Positions 45,678 to 56,256 of a stretch of 64,000 nt of DNA are shown here, piece by piece. Numbering within the stretch: the stretch's first letter is position 1; every line of letters begins with the position of its first letter. The DNA is taken from assembly GCA_039111635.1 (NCBI GenBank), contig JBCAQO010000010.1:2294001-2358000 (forward strand), read 5' to 3'. The position numbers and the translations under genes are program-made. The notes beneath the pieces were generated by a model, which saw nothing but the letters and a program-made list of their open reading frames with translations, was not told the DNA's origin and searched no databases. The stretch comes from Heterobasidion occidentale. Its lineage: Eukaryota; Basidiomycota; Agaricomycetes; Russulales; Bondarzewiaceae.

Positions 45678-46112
45678 TTGATGATACAAGCGCCTATCCA
45701 GTGTCGTTCAGTCTCCGCCCGCCCGGAAGAGCACTCTTCACAAGTCGACTATAAGCCGACGACAACAGTTGTAGAGCTGGGCCCACTACACTCCCAACGT
45801 CCAAAACCATTCTACCTGTACAATCCTGAAATCAACATTTACATGCGATATAGCAATGCGTATCCCTTCTTTTCATGCCTTGAAGTTTGAAGTGCCACTT
45901 GACCACAGAAAGCATTCGTTGGTTTCACTCAGTATCGTTTCACCAGTCGTTGGCGACCGCGCTGGTGAGTGTGGCGCCATCAAATTTCTTATTTAATAAC
46001 GAACGATTGTCGATGGTAATTTTTGAGAGATACAAACTCACACTCTACTTGACTTCTATACCAGAACCTACCAGAACACGTTGTATCCGACATACAGGAA
46101 TCAACGACATAA
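45678..46112 (+). CDS. small hypothetical protein, conserved-looking
   Basis: Starting at ATG 45678 (MIQAPIQCRSVSARP), the first exon reads TTTVVELGPLHSQRPKPFYLYNPEINIYMRYSN. A further block, KAFVGFTQYRFTSRWRPRW, follows an acceptor at about 45911, and NLPEHVVSDIQESTT ends at TAA 46110–46112. The peptide has strong aromatic/basic character and good exon spacing, so I think it is real. Two junctions close only if one G is restored at each donor (near 45858 and 45963). I do not recognise the family. Its position right after uL14m gives no functional clue. Confidence 0.4.
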
Positions 46113-46129
46113 TAGCACCAATCGCCACC

Positions 46130-47451
46130 TTACAGTACACCTTCCCATTCAAATCGTTCTCGAGCCGATAATCCCTCACTCTTCGGGACAACATAGTTTC
46201 CGCCGTTCCCGTCCGGCCTCCACCAACTCCTCTCCCATCCTTGAATGCCCTTAGCCTCCAACTCTAGATATTCCAACTGTGGAAATTTCTCGAGCCACAG
46301 GATGGCCAGCAGCCCTGGATGATGCGTTTCGACGGAGGCGTCGTTCCCGGTGTTCGATGGAGCCTGTGGCCTCAGCGTCAATGCTAGATAGCGAAGCTCA
46401 GAGAATGCGTGCCAATCGCATGCCTCTTCCGTAACCGCCATCGACACCTGCGTCAATAGAATAAGACCGAGAGGTCGACAACACCGCGAAACAATATCAA
46501 TGTACGCACGACTGCTTCGAACAGCACGTCCAACGGTCGGTTCTTGCCAACCTCAAGGGACAAGAACTTGAGGCTTTTGGCGAACTTGCCGATCTCCGGA
46601 AATACGTGCGCCGGAGGGATGAGATTGTCGAAACCGATTTGAGATACCACGGCAACAGGGATGTGCAAGCTAGATAACTGGCATCCCTGGTGCAGCATCT
46701 GCTCCTGCAGATAACCAAGATGAGTGGGTCCACCGTAGTAACCATTGACCTGAATCCTGCGAAGGTTGCGACAGTTCTTTCCTAAGAAGAGGAGCTGCTC
46801 GTCCCAAGCAGACTCGAAAGACCTGAGCCTCGGCCAGCCAACGTTCCGCAGAGGGCTGTCACGCCAGTCCGCGTAGAAGTGATATGCGCCCGAGTCAGGG
46901 AAGTCGTGGATGCTGAGCCGTCTCATAGTCTTAGTAGACAGGTAGAAGAACCACCCCAGATTTCTCTTCTCGCGGAAGGATGGGGAGAACTGTAGAGTGA
47001 GATCGGTTCGGTTGACGAGCTTGGGCCGAAGCACATCTTGAAGAGTGATACCGGACAGTGCGAGAGGCAACGAAGGCCGACATTTGGTAAGCCAGTCGCT
47101 CAGTGGACTGTAGTATCCCACCAGCCTCATGTCAAGTCTGAGTCCCTCGAGCCGAGTGCTGGCCCGGAGGACCTCTACAAGGCCACAACCTTTATACTGA
47201 TAGAAGAACGTGATGCTGTCGCCGAACAGAGTCAGTCGCCTGATGCCATGGCACAAATTCCTTCTGAGAGCAAATTGGCAGAAGCCTTCGATTTGTCCAG
47301 GGTACCTCTTGAGGACGACGTCCCGAACGACGAGAGGGGCAGCGATGCTGGACAAGTATTTAGAGGTGTTAAGCACCGCGTGGAGCGTGTTCTGGTCTAA
47401 GTACGAGAACATGTCCCTGAGAACGTCGTCGTAAAGATTTTGTGAAGCCAT
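46130..47451 (-). CDS. F-box/LRR-like protein
   Basis: ATG 47451 opens MASQNLYDDVLRDMFSYLDQNTLHAVLNTSKYLSSIAAPLVVRDV, an F-box-like helix set. It is followed by about 280 residues with leucine-rich, irregular repeat character (RLTLFGDSITFF, TMRRLSIHDFPDSG, LRSFESAWDEQLL, CQLSSLHIPV). The long frame stops at 46453. The adjacent frame continues naturally from about 46470 (TQVSMAVTEEACDWHAFSELRYLAL...LPQLEYLELEAK-like) to 46130, so a single-base shift is likely. Such proteins act as SCF ubiquitin-ligase adaptors. The target is unknown. Confidence 0.6.
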
Positions 47452-48425
47452 GGCGCACTGGAAGTTTCTTCATCAACATCTGCTGATCGTATGAGGAGAT
47501 ATATAGAAACGAGACGAACCTGAGATTTTTAAAAATGAATCAAGATCCAGAACAAGCAAGCGCCGTCGTTTCATCAGGTTTTATACAAGGCAAGTGGGTG
47601 GCCGTGGTCCAATCGCACGATGCTCGAGACTCTTTGCCTCCGCCACATTAGCGTGCGGCCGGTGCACCAGACGCATTGGTCGTAAGCGAAGACAATAATG
47701 TGGCTGTACCGTTTCCTTTGTTCTGGCTTGGATCATGGATACAGACAAGATGGCGACGTTCCGCGCGCCAGTCAGAGAGTTACCGACCGTTATGCAATTG
47801 GAAAATGACCACCGTCCGGCGATGAATGCAAAAGCGCCTGCCACAAAGCTGCCACCAAGAATTTTCCACCAAGTGCGGTATTGAAGACCAAACAGTAAGC
47901 TCAGATGCGCAAACTATGACCACTCCGTACATTCTGCGAACAAAGTCATAAAGCCCAAAGGACTTTTCAGCTAGTTCAGCATTGAAGTTTGAACGAGCTA
48001 TGCTTTGCTGGCATCCAAGGGAGTCTAGAAACCGGAGCTGGAGTGGTGTCACATTAGACCGAGGCACATTGTATCAGGAAAGCGAAGGAGAGGCACTTGT
48101 GCGTCCGAAAGTCACTCGAAGTCGAACGGAAATCCTGCCAGACCAAGATCGCTGCAAATCCAGGAATGCCGCTCACACGATATCTATCCCCGGGCCGGCG
48201 CGCGGGGCCTCAAATATAGACTCGGCCCGCGCACTCTCTCCTCGTTCCGCGCTCCGCACCCTGACCCATTTAGACTCGTTGACTAACAGACGCAAAGGAA
48301 GAAGTCACGAGTACCAGAAAAAACAAACATAACAGCCCGATCGTCTTCTCTTCTCACGCGGCGGTGCCTCCATACATCAAACTATCTTACGAGGGATCCG
48401 GTACGAATGGGTATAGGTATACGGT

Positions 48426-48447
48426 ATATCGTATCGTATCGTATCGT
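48426..48447. repeat. (GTATC)n microsatellite
   Basis: Four consecutive 5-bp units reading gtatc follow each other here. Confidence 0.8.
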
Positions 48448-48539
48448 ACTGAGATACTGGCTTTATCAATAGTACTGGTAGTGGTGGTAGTGGTGATAGT
48501 GGTGGTACAAGCCGACGGACCCTAATTCGAGACATCCCA

Positions 48540-48572
48540 TCGGCATCGGTATCGGCATCGGTATCGGTATCC
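48540..48572. repeat. (CGG[CT]AT)n microsatellite
   Basis: About five 6-bp units alternating cggcat and cggtat. Confidence 0.8.
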
Positions 48573-49278
48573 TGGGCTAAGATAGACAAGTGAAAGACAG
48601 ACCTCCTCAACAATAGACCAGCGGACGCGAAAAGTAGAAGAAGAAAAGAAAGAAAGAAAAAGAGGTAAAATGGGATGGAGGGGGAGAAACCAACACAAGA
48701 ATGATACACGGGGGAAAAAGAAGACACTAGGACATACGCGTAGGCTACATATACAATACGTGCGGGGTGGAGCGGGATGGAGCAGCAAGTCGGAAGGCTC
48801 GGCGGCGGCGTGCGTACATATGAATATGTAGATTACTTCGATAATAGGCCTCGGAAAAGCGAGGGCGCGAGTGGAGGTGTCACCCGCGGTCGATGCGGCG
48901 GCGATAGACGCGTTTGTCTTGTTTGCCGTCTTTGAGGAGGAAGAAGGAGACTGCGAGGGAGGGAAAAGGAACATGGCGCATGCGGAGACACGGGGAAACG
49001 AAAGCCAAATGAAAGGCAAGGAAGAAAGAGGAGGGAAGGAAGCGGGTACACGAGAGCGTGTGGGGTGTGACAGTAAACGGTAAGCATAAGAACTCGGCGG
49101 AGGAGAGATTTAAAACAGGAAGAGAGACGAAACAAACAAAAAACAAAACAGGGCGAAAGCAGGGAAAGCAAGAGGTGTGGAAGAAGGGAAGGGGGATCTT
49201 CGCCTCCGTAGCACCTCACGATCTCACTGGCAATTCGAAAAACGATCAAAAAAAGGGGTCGGCAGAAGAAACAGAGCA

Positions 49279-50920
49279 CTACGAGTGCCGCCTGTGCTGA
49301 CCTCGACGGTTCTCCTTCGGAAATTCGCATTTGCGATGTCGGCGTTTGCATTGGCTGCGGACACGCGCGGCCATCAGCACACCCGCAAACAATAACAGCC
49401 CCGGTACGCGGGTATAAAAAAACACACCTGCACGTCATGTCCTCGCTCCCCTGGGGCGGTGGGCCACACGCGATCTTGCGCTCGCGGCAGAACAAGCACG
49501 CGAGCGCGGGCTTCTTTCGTGTGGTACCTGGAGGTTGCGGGACTTTGCGCGAGGACGAGCCTGTGCGTGCGGGAGGAGGGCGGCAGCGGCAGCAGAGGTT
49601 GTGCGAGCGGCTTAGCGCTGGAGGGGGTGGCGAGCGGGGGAGACGACGAACCAGGGCTGGAGGCGGAGGACGCGGATGGCGTGCTGCCGCTGATGGGCGG
49701 GGAAGACGATATTGAGGTCGAAGCTGAGGAGGTTGAAGACGAGGCCGAAGGCTCGTGTGGCACCGCGGTCGACACCTGTATGGAGCGCTACGGAGATAGC
49801 GTTCGCGGTCAGCGCTGAGGCAGCAGGATGAACATGGCAGACGAACGCACCTTCCGCGGGACTGGGGCAGGCTGATCCGGACCCGGGAACGCCGCCGGAT
49901 CCGCGACGAACTGGTACTCGCTCGGCACAGCGGGCGTGGGCGATGCATAGTCCTCTTGCATGTCCTCATCTGGGAGCGGGAGGTGCGCCATCGGGGGCGG
50001 CGAGCAGAGCGCCAGCGCGACCACCTGGGGTGGCGAGGACGAGGACGAGGCGAGGGCGGCGATAGGATGGACGGCTGTGGCGTGTTCGCCGGCGAGCCCG
50101 AGGCCGCGTCGGACGCGAGAGTCGGCGCGGGGCTTGGGTCACGTGGTGGTGCAGAAACGACACGCAGAGTGATGCGTTGCTCGTCGAGCGCACGATCGAG
50201 CCCAGACGCAGAGCCTGGGGAGATGAGGACCGGGCGGTGGAATGGGAGCGGGGCGGCGTGCGGGGGCGTCCAAGTGAACGGCCATTGTGGCACGGAGGTG
50301 GAGGAGGTAGGCGGGGATTGAGCGGAAAAGTCTTCGAGTTTTGGGACACCGGGGGCGAAGGCGAGGTTGGGGGCGGTGTAGGATGTGGGCAGGGTCGCCG
50401 CGGCGGGGAGAGCGTAGCTGGCTAAAGAGCTAGAGTCGGCGCCGTACTGCGCGGCGACGTCGTCGAACTGCGAGGGGACAGAAGGGAAGTAGCTGTAATA
50501 GATTTGAGGATCGGAGGTCTGGAGAGATGGTGAGGTTAGCGAGGAGTTGAAAATTTGTGGATAGAAGGAGAGACGCACCGGGTGGTTGAAGGACTGGTGG
50601 ACGTACTGGTCCTGTGTGTACGGATACTGGGCGTCGAGGACGGGGTGGGGTTGGATGTGTGGGGGCCAGAGGGCAGGAGGGGCTGGGACGGAAGGCGAGT
50701 AGAGATAAGAAGAGGGATGATGATGTGGGGTGGCGTAGTGATCGGTTGTGCCGTCATAGTGATAGAGGGTTGGGGCGAAGGATGATGGTGCCGTTGGGGT
50801 GTCGTCATGGGCGTCGAGACCGCGGGGAACAGGGGCGGCAGTGACGGAGGGAGTGTGGTGAGACTCGGGAAGAGCGGTGTGGCCCGAGGAATAGGACGGC
50901 GGCGTGGGGGCAGGAAGCAT
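49279..50920 (-). CDS. fungal Zn2Cys6 transcription factor with C-terminal zinc cluster
   Basis: ATG 50920 (MLPAPTPPSYSSGH) starts a long Pro/Ser/Tyr-rich disordered region. Near the end comes ACLFCRERKIACGPPP...DMTCSQCKRRHRKCEFP, a C-x2-C-x6-C-x11-C-x2-C-x6-C binuclear zinc cluster. It is split by a GTGTGT...CCGCAG intron after residue 'TC'. Basic residues follow before TAG 49279. Introns at HP|GTGCGT (about 50580) and PRK|GTGCG (about 49850) fit. Between them the frame must change twice in GC-rich DNA, so the middle model is uncertain. Most Zn2Cys6 factors carry the cluster N-terminally, so the C-terminal location is a trait of some basidiomycete factors. No target is known. Confidence 0.7.
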
Positions 50921-52246
50921 CCTGGCGGTCGGTTCGCGAAACGGAAGCAGATGGAGAATGAAAAATGAAAAGGGAAGGGGACCGCGGGCACGGGCCAAGG
51001 GTGGCCGCCGAGGACGAGGGTGTGTGCGGCGAGAGGGCTGCAGCTGCTGTGGGAAGAGGGAGGGGCGGGGAGAGGAGTGAGTAGTAGTAAGTACTTGAGC
51101 GCGAGCACTGAAGCACATGCCAACGCGTGCCAAACACTCCAGAAAATAGGGACCCACTCACGCTCCCTTGACTCAGCCCTAGCCGATTCTTCCTCCACCT
51201 CCCCATCGATCCCATCATCGCGCCCTGATGGCCGACCACTCCCCCCGCCTCATCCCCGCCCTCCTTCTCCCCTCCCCCATCTCCCACCGCGTACAGTACA
51301 CGCCCCCCTCCATCCCCCATTCGACCCAACAACCCAAAATCCTAATCCCTGCTTCCGCCGCGATCGTCCCGACATCTGCGATAACAATCCTCACCTTCCC
51401 ACACCCCTCTCTCTCCTCGGACATTGATCCGGCCTCTGTCCTCACCTGCTCCCCCCCAATAATACATTCCCGGCCCAGCCACCCCCTCTCTTCTTCCCCT
51501 CCATTAAAATCCACTACACGCGTCCCCGGCCCTCTCGGCCTCGCACAAGCTCTCCACGACCCTAGTGCCCTCTGCCCTGCCCTCCCCACCCGTCCATTGC
51601 GTTGCAAATGACCAGTCTAAGCCGACTTGGGCCATATTGAACGACCTACGTACTGTACGTCCTCACCGGAATCTTTTTTATTTAATATATGAAATCACCC
51701 GCCGCTCTTTCACCTGACTGCCAATTAATCCGTGGCGTGACATCAACTGCCCTACGCACGCCCCACTTCCTGCTGTTCGCTCGACGTCAACCAGCACCAG
51801 CGCCCAACGTACTCAAGCGCCACGACAACCATTCAATTCAACAGTGCAGGGTCGCTTCCTGGCCTGCCTCGCACGCATCTCTGTCCGTACTGTACACCTC
51901 ATCTCTCACGTCCCACTGTCCGGCCACTAGTTCCGGCCGCTCCCGAGAAGCCACAGGCTTCTCGTCAAAGAGACTTAGGGGCTCCCCGCACGAGGTGGAC
52001 CTGATGTCCAGATAACTCGGGCGCAGCTCGTATCGCCCCACGGTGCACAGCTCCCGAGGCCAGGTGAGGCGCGCTCTCCCTCACGTGCGGATCTCGCGCA
52101 TCACAGCTGAGCGCAGCTGGGGCTTCCCCATGTGTGATCAGTCAGCTTGGCCCCATCAACGTGATCGATCGCCGAAAGAAGTAAATGAAACGCCAGAGAT
52201 CTGCGTTCGCGTCTTCCATCGCGAGGCTTCTCTCTGCACTGGCAGA
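50921..52246. other. upstream/intergenic region
   Basis: C-rich, low-complexity DNA with a 127-codon Pro/Ser-rich frame at 51228–51611 that I do not accept as a gene. It probably contains the promoter and 5' UTR of the Zn2Cys6 gene. Confidence 0.4.
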
Positions 52247-52249
52247 TTA

Positions 52250-53003
52250 CAGCTGTTTGCGGTACATAGGGCGCGGCGCGTTTTCTCGGGATTTTGTCGA
52301 TTTTTGTACCGTAGCACAGAACAGCCGTGGCTCTCTAAATACTGACTCAATGATGATGAATCTTAGTTTGTTGGCCTTGCATTGAGTATCCACAGGGCAT
52401 GAACTCAGTCTCGGTGTGATTTGGTCTATTTTTGAGGTTGGCGGAAAATGCACCCTGTCGGACACTGCGCGCACCGTTGAAGCCTCGTTTTGAGCGGTAG
52501 AGGTCCAAAATTGATATATGTTGGTCTTGAAAGGTATCCCGAGGGCACCAGGTCATGATGACAAAGGGAAAAGGGATTGCAGTCGAGGGATGGTGGTGGT
52601 GAGGCAAAGATCCTGATGACGTCACACCACCAACTAGGTCGTGACACTTGCAAATTTTAGACAAAGCAGCGGTGTCCTTCAAAACATAGAGAAAATTTCA
52701 CCTGGTGCCCTCGGGATACCTTTCAAGACCAACATATATCAATTTTGGACCTCTACCGCTCAAAACGAGGCTTCAACGGTGCGCGCAGTGTCCGACAGGG
52801 TGCATTTTCCGCCAACCTCAAAAATAGACCAAATCACACCGAGACTGAGTTCATGCCCTGTGGATACTCAATGCAAGGCCAACAAACTAAGATTCATCAT
52901 CATTGAGTCAGTATTTAGAGAGCTACGGCTGTTCTGTGCTACGGTACAAAAATCGACAAAATCCCGAGAAAACGCGCCGCGCCCTATGTACCGCAAACAG
53001 CTG
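52250..53003. mobile_element. foldback/MITE element with ~304-bp near-perfect inverted arms
   Basis: Arms 52247–52553 and 52700–53006 are reverse complements over 307 bp, with one mismatch seen (G at about 52329 against the partner). A 146-nt spacer lies between them. Ends read TA|CAGCTG...CAGCTG|TA. This is consistent with a Tc1/mariner-type TIR start and TA target duplication, although TTA/TAA is itself part of the palindrome. No transposase is encoded. The transcript of this region would fold into a long dsRNA hairpin. It lies about 155 bp beyond the 3' end of the caspase-like gene. Confidence 0.8.
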
Positions 53004-53158
53004 TAAGCACGCGCGAGCAGTACGTCTTCACGACACCAGGCAATCACACGCGATATTTGCATACGATGTCCCCTGAGTTTCTGAAACAGGCGCTCATTTC
53101 TCGACGCCACTGTCCCGACGTTCGCGATCCCAGCCCACATGAACCGCACTGTCGCCCC

Positions 53159-55216
53159 TCAGGTTCCCTTCGAAATCGTGACCACCGCAGTCAGCGTGTC
53201 CCACACCCCGCCCACCGAGCTCGCACCAGCCGCCCGCGTCCCTGCCGCCCTGTCAGCTTCGAAATCCATCTCCCCCTCCTCGCCCTCCAGTTCTTCCATC
53301 ATCGATAGGTCTGCATACTCGTCCGACAGCCACGCCTTTACCCACCCCGAGTCCTCCTTCTCATCATCGCGCAGCACGAACTCAAACGGCTCGACCCCCG
53401 AGCTCCCCTCGCCCAACGCCAGCTGCTGCCCCGCACGCAGCGGCGCGTGCATCGTCGCCGACGGCGGCGCGTACATGCAATGCACGCTGTACTCTGCGGG
53501 GTCGAAGTAATGCAGCGAGACCCACAGGTCCCTTTCCGAGTGGTTCTCCAGGAGAATCACGTACTCCGCGTCGTCGTCCCGTATGCGCAGGTGTCCGTCG
53601 CTTCCGAGTGGGTCGGCGCGTCCTGCGCCGTGGCGGCAGAATCGCATAGTCACGCTGTCCCCGAGTGGGCGCGCCGGGTTGTGCCTGTGCAGGTGCATCT
53701 CGAATCGCGCGATGCGATTGAGCGCCGCGAGCGCGTCGCCGGGCAGGCGGATGGGCCAGGACATGCGGGGTGCGGGGACATCCGAATCCCGTCTTTCCAC
53801 AGTAATCTCATGCTCCCCGAGAGACACGATCGGCACGACACGCTTCTCGCCCTGGACCTCCTCATCGCTGACTTCGTCCACGGCGACCTCGAGTCCTACT
53901 TTTCTTCCCTGCGTCACGATGTCTCTTACCAGCTCCCTCGACTCGGTCGCACCACCGAACGCGATCGAGACTGGATCTCGATCGTTTGCCCAGAGCACGA
54001 CTCCCGCGTAGGTGCCTGGCGCGGTCGCGGTCGCGACAGTTGGCGAAGGCGGCGCGGCCTCGTCGAGGCCCTGTGGGACGACGGATGACCAGACCGCATG
54101 CACGTCCCGCGCGACGACGCGTGCGTGCGGGGCCTCGCCGACGCAGAACTTGTGCGGGTACACCCCGAACACGGTGCCCGGCACGACCCCGTGCATCGCG
54201 CCTGCCTCGACACGTAAGATCGGTTTCTGTTCGTTCCCTCCTGGCGCAGGGATGGGCGTGCCGAGCGGAACGAGGCGCCTGTTCGCGCCAAATGCGCGGC
54301 CGTTGAACAGCGCGCGGTGCTTGTGCTGACCCTCGCACTGTGGATGTTGGATGCACGGCTGAATGTCGAGCGAAGCGATCAGGGTCGTGCACGTGAGCCG
54401 TGGCAGGTGCGCGGCGCCCAGAGCGGCGATGAGCGCGGAGGTGAAGAGACCCGAGGAACCATCGTCGTGCTCGTATGCGAGCTCGCCTTGGAGGCACGCC
54501 GCGAGGAGGACGTGCGTCGCCAGGCTCGAATGCTTAAAGGAGATAGGGCGGGCATGCCGCGTAGTATTTTCGAGCTCGTCTTGACCTTCGATTCCTAGCA
54601 CGGAGCTTTCCCGAAGCATTGCGAGCACCGCCGCTTCGTCCTCAAGGGGTGGCGCCAGGCGTGGTCTGAACTCCACAGGTGCTCGCGTGCCACTGCCAGA
54701 GTGGCAGCAGTCCATGATGACGGTGACGTTGTCGCCCTTGGCCTTGCTGAGCTCGAGCAGCAGGTTTCCCAGCGTGTGATCACCTATGTCGGTTATCGTG
54801 GTGCCAGTTTTAGGATCCACCGTTCCGCGATCGGTAGGGCATATCGCTTCAAACTGCCCGTCGTCAGTGCTCCATGACGGAGGCGACAGATATTGAGATC
54901 CATGGCCGGCGTAGTAGAATACGATGGGGTCGCCGAAGGCGATGCTGGGGTTGCGAGTCAGATGCTGACGGAAGCCGTCGATGATGCCGTCATGGGTCGC
55001 GTGTTCGTCGAAAAGGAGGTGAATATTTGTTGGCGAGACGTGCAGTTGAGATTGCAGGAACTCGCTGAACGCTTGGGCATCGTTCACTGCGCAGGAGAGG
55101 TTTCCGAGTGATTCGTCGGGGTAGGTGTTGATGCCGATGATCAGGGCGTGAAGAGGAGAAGTCGTGGTAGGATTTATGGGTATCAAGGTGGTCTCGTCGT
55201 CAAGTATCTCCGTCAT
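53159..55216 (-). CDS. caspase-like (peptidase C14) protease with long C-terminal domain
   Basis: A single 685-codon exon without interruption. The caspase fold spans about residues 20–270: HALIIGINTYPD, VNDAQAFSEFL, IVFYYAGHGSQ (catalytic His near 105), VTVIMDCCHSGSG (catalytic Cys near 171) and an S1-pocket-type region. The C-terminal ~400 residues form beta-rich segments (LRVEAGAMHGVVPGTVFGVYP, WVSLHYFDPAEYSVHCMY). These resemble the extra domain of many Agaricomycete caspase-like proteins and end in an acidic tail. Metacaspase-related enzymes cut after Arg/Lys and act in regulated cell death or proteostasis. The role of this subfamily is unknown. It sits between two inverted-repeat elements. 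Confidence 0.88.
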   Translation of the reverse strand: MTEILDDETTLIPINPTTTSPLHALIIGINTYPDESLGNLSCAVNDAQAFSEFLQSQLHVSPTNIHLLFDEHATHDGIIDGFRQHLTRNPSIAFGDPIVFYYAGHGSQYLSPPSWSTDDGQFEAICPTDRGTVDPKTGTTITDIGDHTLGNLLLELSKAKGDNVTVIMDCCHSGSGTRAPVEFRPRLAPPLEDEAAVLAMLRESSVLGIEGQDELENTTRHARPISFKHSSLATHVLLAACLQGELAYEHDDGSSGLFTSALIAALGAAHLPRLTCTTLIASLDIQPCIQHPQCEGQHKHRALFNGRAFGANRRLVPLGTPIPAPGGNEQKPILRVEAGAMHGVVPGTVFGVYPHKFCVGEAPHARVVARDVHAVWSSVVPQGLDEAAPPSPTVATATAPGTYAGVVLWANDRDPVSIAFGGATESRELVRDIVTQGRKVGLEVAVDEVSDEEVQGEKRVVPIVSLGEHEITVERRDSDVPAPRMSWPIRLPGDALAALNRIARFEMHLHRHNPARPLGDSVTMRFCRHGAGRADPLGSDGHLRIRDDDAEYVILLENHSERDLWVSLHYFDPAEYSVHCMYAPPSATMHAPLRAGQQLALGEGSSGVEPFEFVLRDDEKEDSGWVKAWLSDEYADLSMMEELEGEEGEMDFEADRAAGTRAAGASSVGGVWDTLTAVVTISKGT

Positions 55217-55711
55217 GTTACTTTAGAGGTGAACGCTTTCGCTGCTGCACCCGTGGTACACAATCCCTATAACATATCGCATGATCGCTCTCAGTCCACT
55301 CTCAACCTCCGCATTTGAATGAGACTTACCTGGCTCACCCAAAAATTCAGAATTGGATGTCAATTTTCGATACAGGCTCAGCATTCAGCGCTCGGTGTCC
55401 AACCCAATCCTATGTGATCGATGCCCGAGTTCAGCAGGCCGTCGAGTAGCGCATTGTGAGTCATATCAGGATTCAGATCAATTAGATCACTCTGATAGTT
55501 GGGTGCACGGACGACTTACACATTCTATACAGATAATAGTAGAATGCCGACGTTCTCTGATCAGCGTCTGTCGCTATTTCCAAGGCGGAGTTGTGGATGT
55601 GCGGGGTGTGCAGAACATGTTCAAGCAAGACTATGAAATGCATTTCAAACTCAGATCTACTCCCGAAAGTCCCACAGCGTAATCTGCGATTATTTGCTAT
55701 CAGGCCTCTTA
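55217..55711. other. promoter/intergenic region
   Basis: Upstream region of the caspase-like gene. No other coding sequence was recognised. Confidence 0.5.
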
Positions 55712-56064
55712 CAGCTGGTGTCAAAACTGTAGACACGGTTTTGAGGTTCTTCTGCTCAGGAACCTTGTTTACCTTTGGAGCGGGACAAACAGGTGCAAAT
55801 GACTATATGGACCTATTAGCACTTGAGCGCAATGTGGGTGCTGAACACCTGGTATTGTCGGTGCCACTAGTTGCCCTTTTCGATGACTGGATTCCGTGCA
55901 TTGGAGCAGATATTTCAAACATGACCGCCAGTGACGACGACCATCTACATTTCTATTGCGCACAGGCCCATTGGGTTGTTTTCACTTGTTTGTCCCGCTC
56001 TAAAGGTAAACAAAGTTCCTGAGTAGAAAATCTGGAAAAGTGTCTACAGTTTTGACACCAGCTG
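55712..56064. mobile_element. 353-bp MITE with ~80-bp inverted repeats and TA duplication
   Basis: The left end CAGCTGGTGTCAAAACTGTA is answered by an exact reverse complement at the right end (…TACAGTTTTGACACCAGCTG). Similarity continues imperfectly for about 80 bp (…TTTACCTTTGGAGCGGGACA against its complement). TA flanks both ends (55710–55711 and 56065–56066). These are Tc1/mariner-type features. No transposase is present. It ends about 190 bp before the P450 ATG and so sits in that gene's promoter region. Confidence 0.82.
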
Positions 56065-56213
56065 TACATGGGTAGTTGTTTTCCGCAACGACATCCGACT
56101 CAACTCCACTTGGTCAAGGCCACTTGCGCCTTTCAAATGGGGTCGTGTTAACTCCACACCGCTGCGGGATATAACCTGTTGGAAAAGCACTAAGGCCGAT
56201 GGGCTCCTAATTG

Positions 56214-56223
56214 AATATATAAG
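56214..56223 (+). promoter_or_regulatory. TATA-like box of the P450 gene
   Basis: The sequence aatatataag lies about 35–40 bp before the ATG at 56257 and 150 bp after the MITE. Confidence 0.5.
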
Positions 56224-56256
56224 AGGACAGTATCAATTCCCTGACTCTTAGTGAGC

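Larger units (their letters stand above)
47452..49278. other. long intergenic region with simple repeats
   Basis: About 1.8 kb with no recognised gene. It includes two microsatellites at 48426–48570 and AG-rich tracts (48640–49260) that are probably the 3' UTR of the Zn2Cys6 gene. Confidence 0.5.

Noticed and set aside
48833..51157. One 774-codon minus-strand ORF as a single protein
   Set aside because: Only its zinc-cluster part and its N-terminal Pro/Ser part look coding. The Arg-rich middle is a GC-rich shadow frame, and the tail past 49279 is a read-through of the 3' region. A spliced Zn2Cys6 gene explains the region better.
51228..51611. 127-codon ATG frame
   Set aside because: Pro/Ser/Leu low-complexity translation of C-rich DNA with no domain. 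It is likely 5' flanking sequence.
53447..54088. Plus-strand ORFs opposite the caspase gene
   Set aside because: Arg/His-rich shadow frames of a GC-rich single-exon gene.
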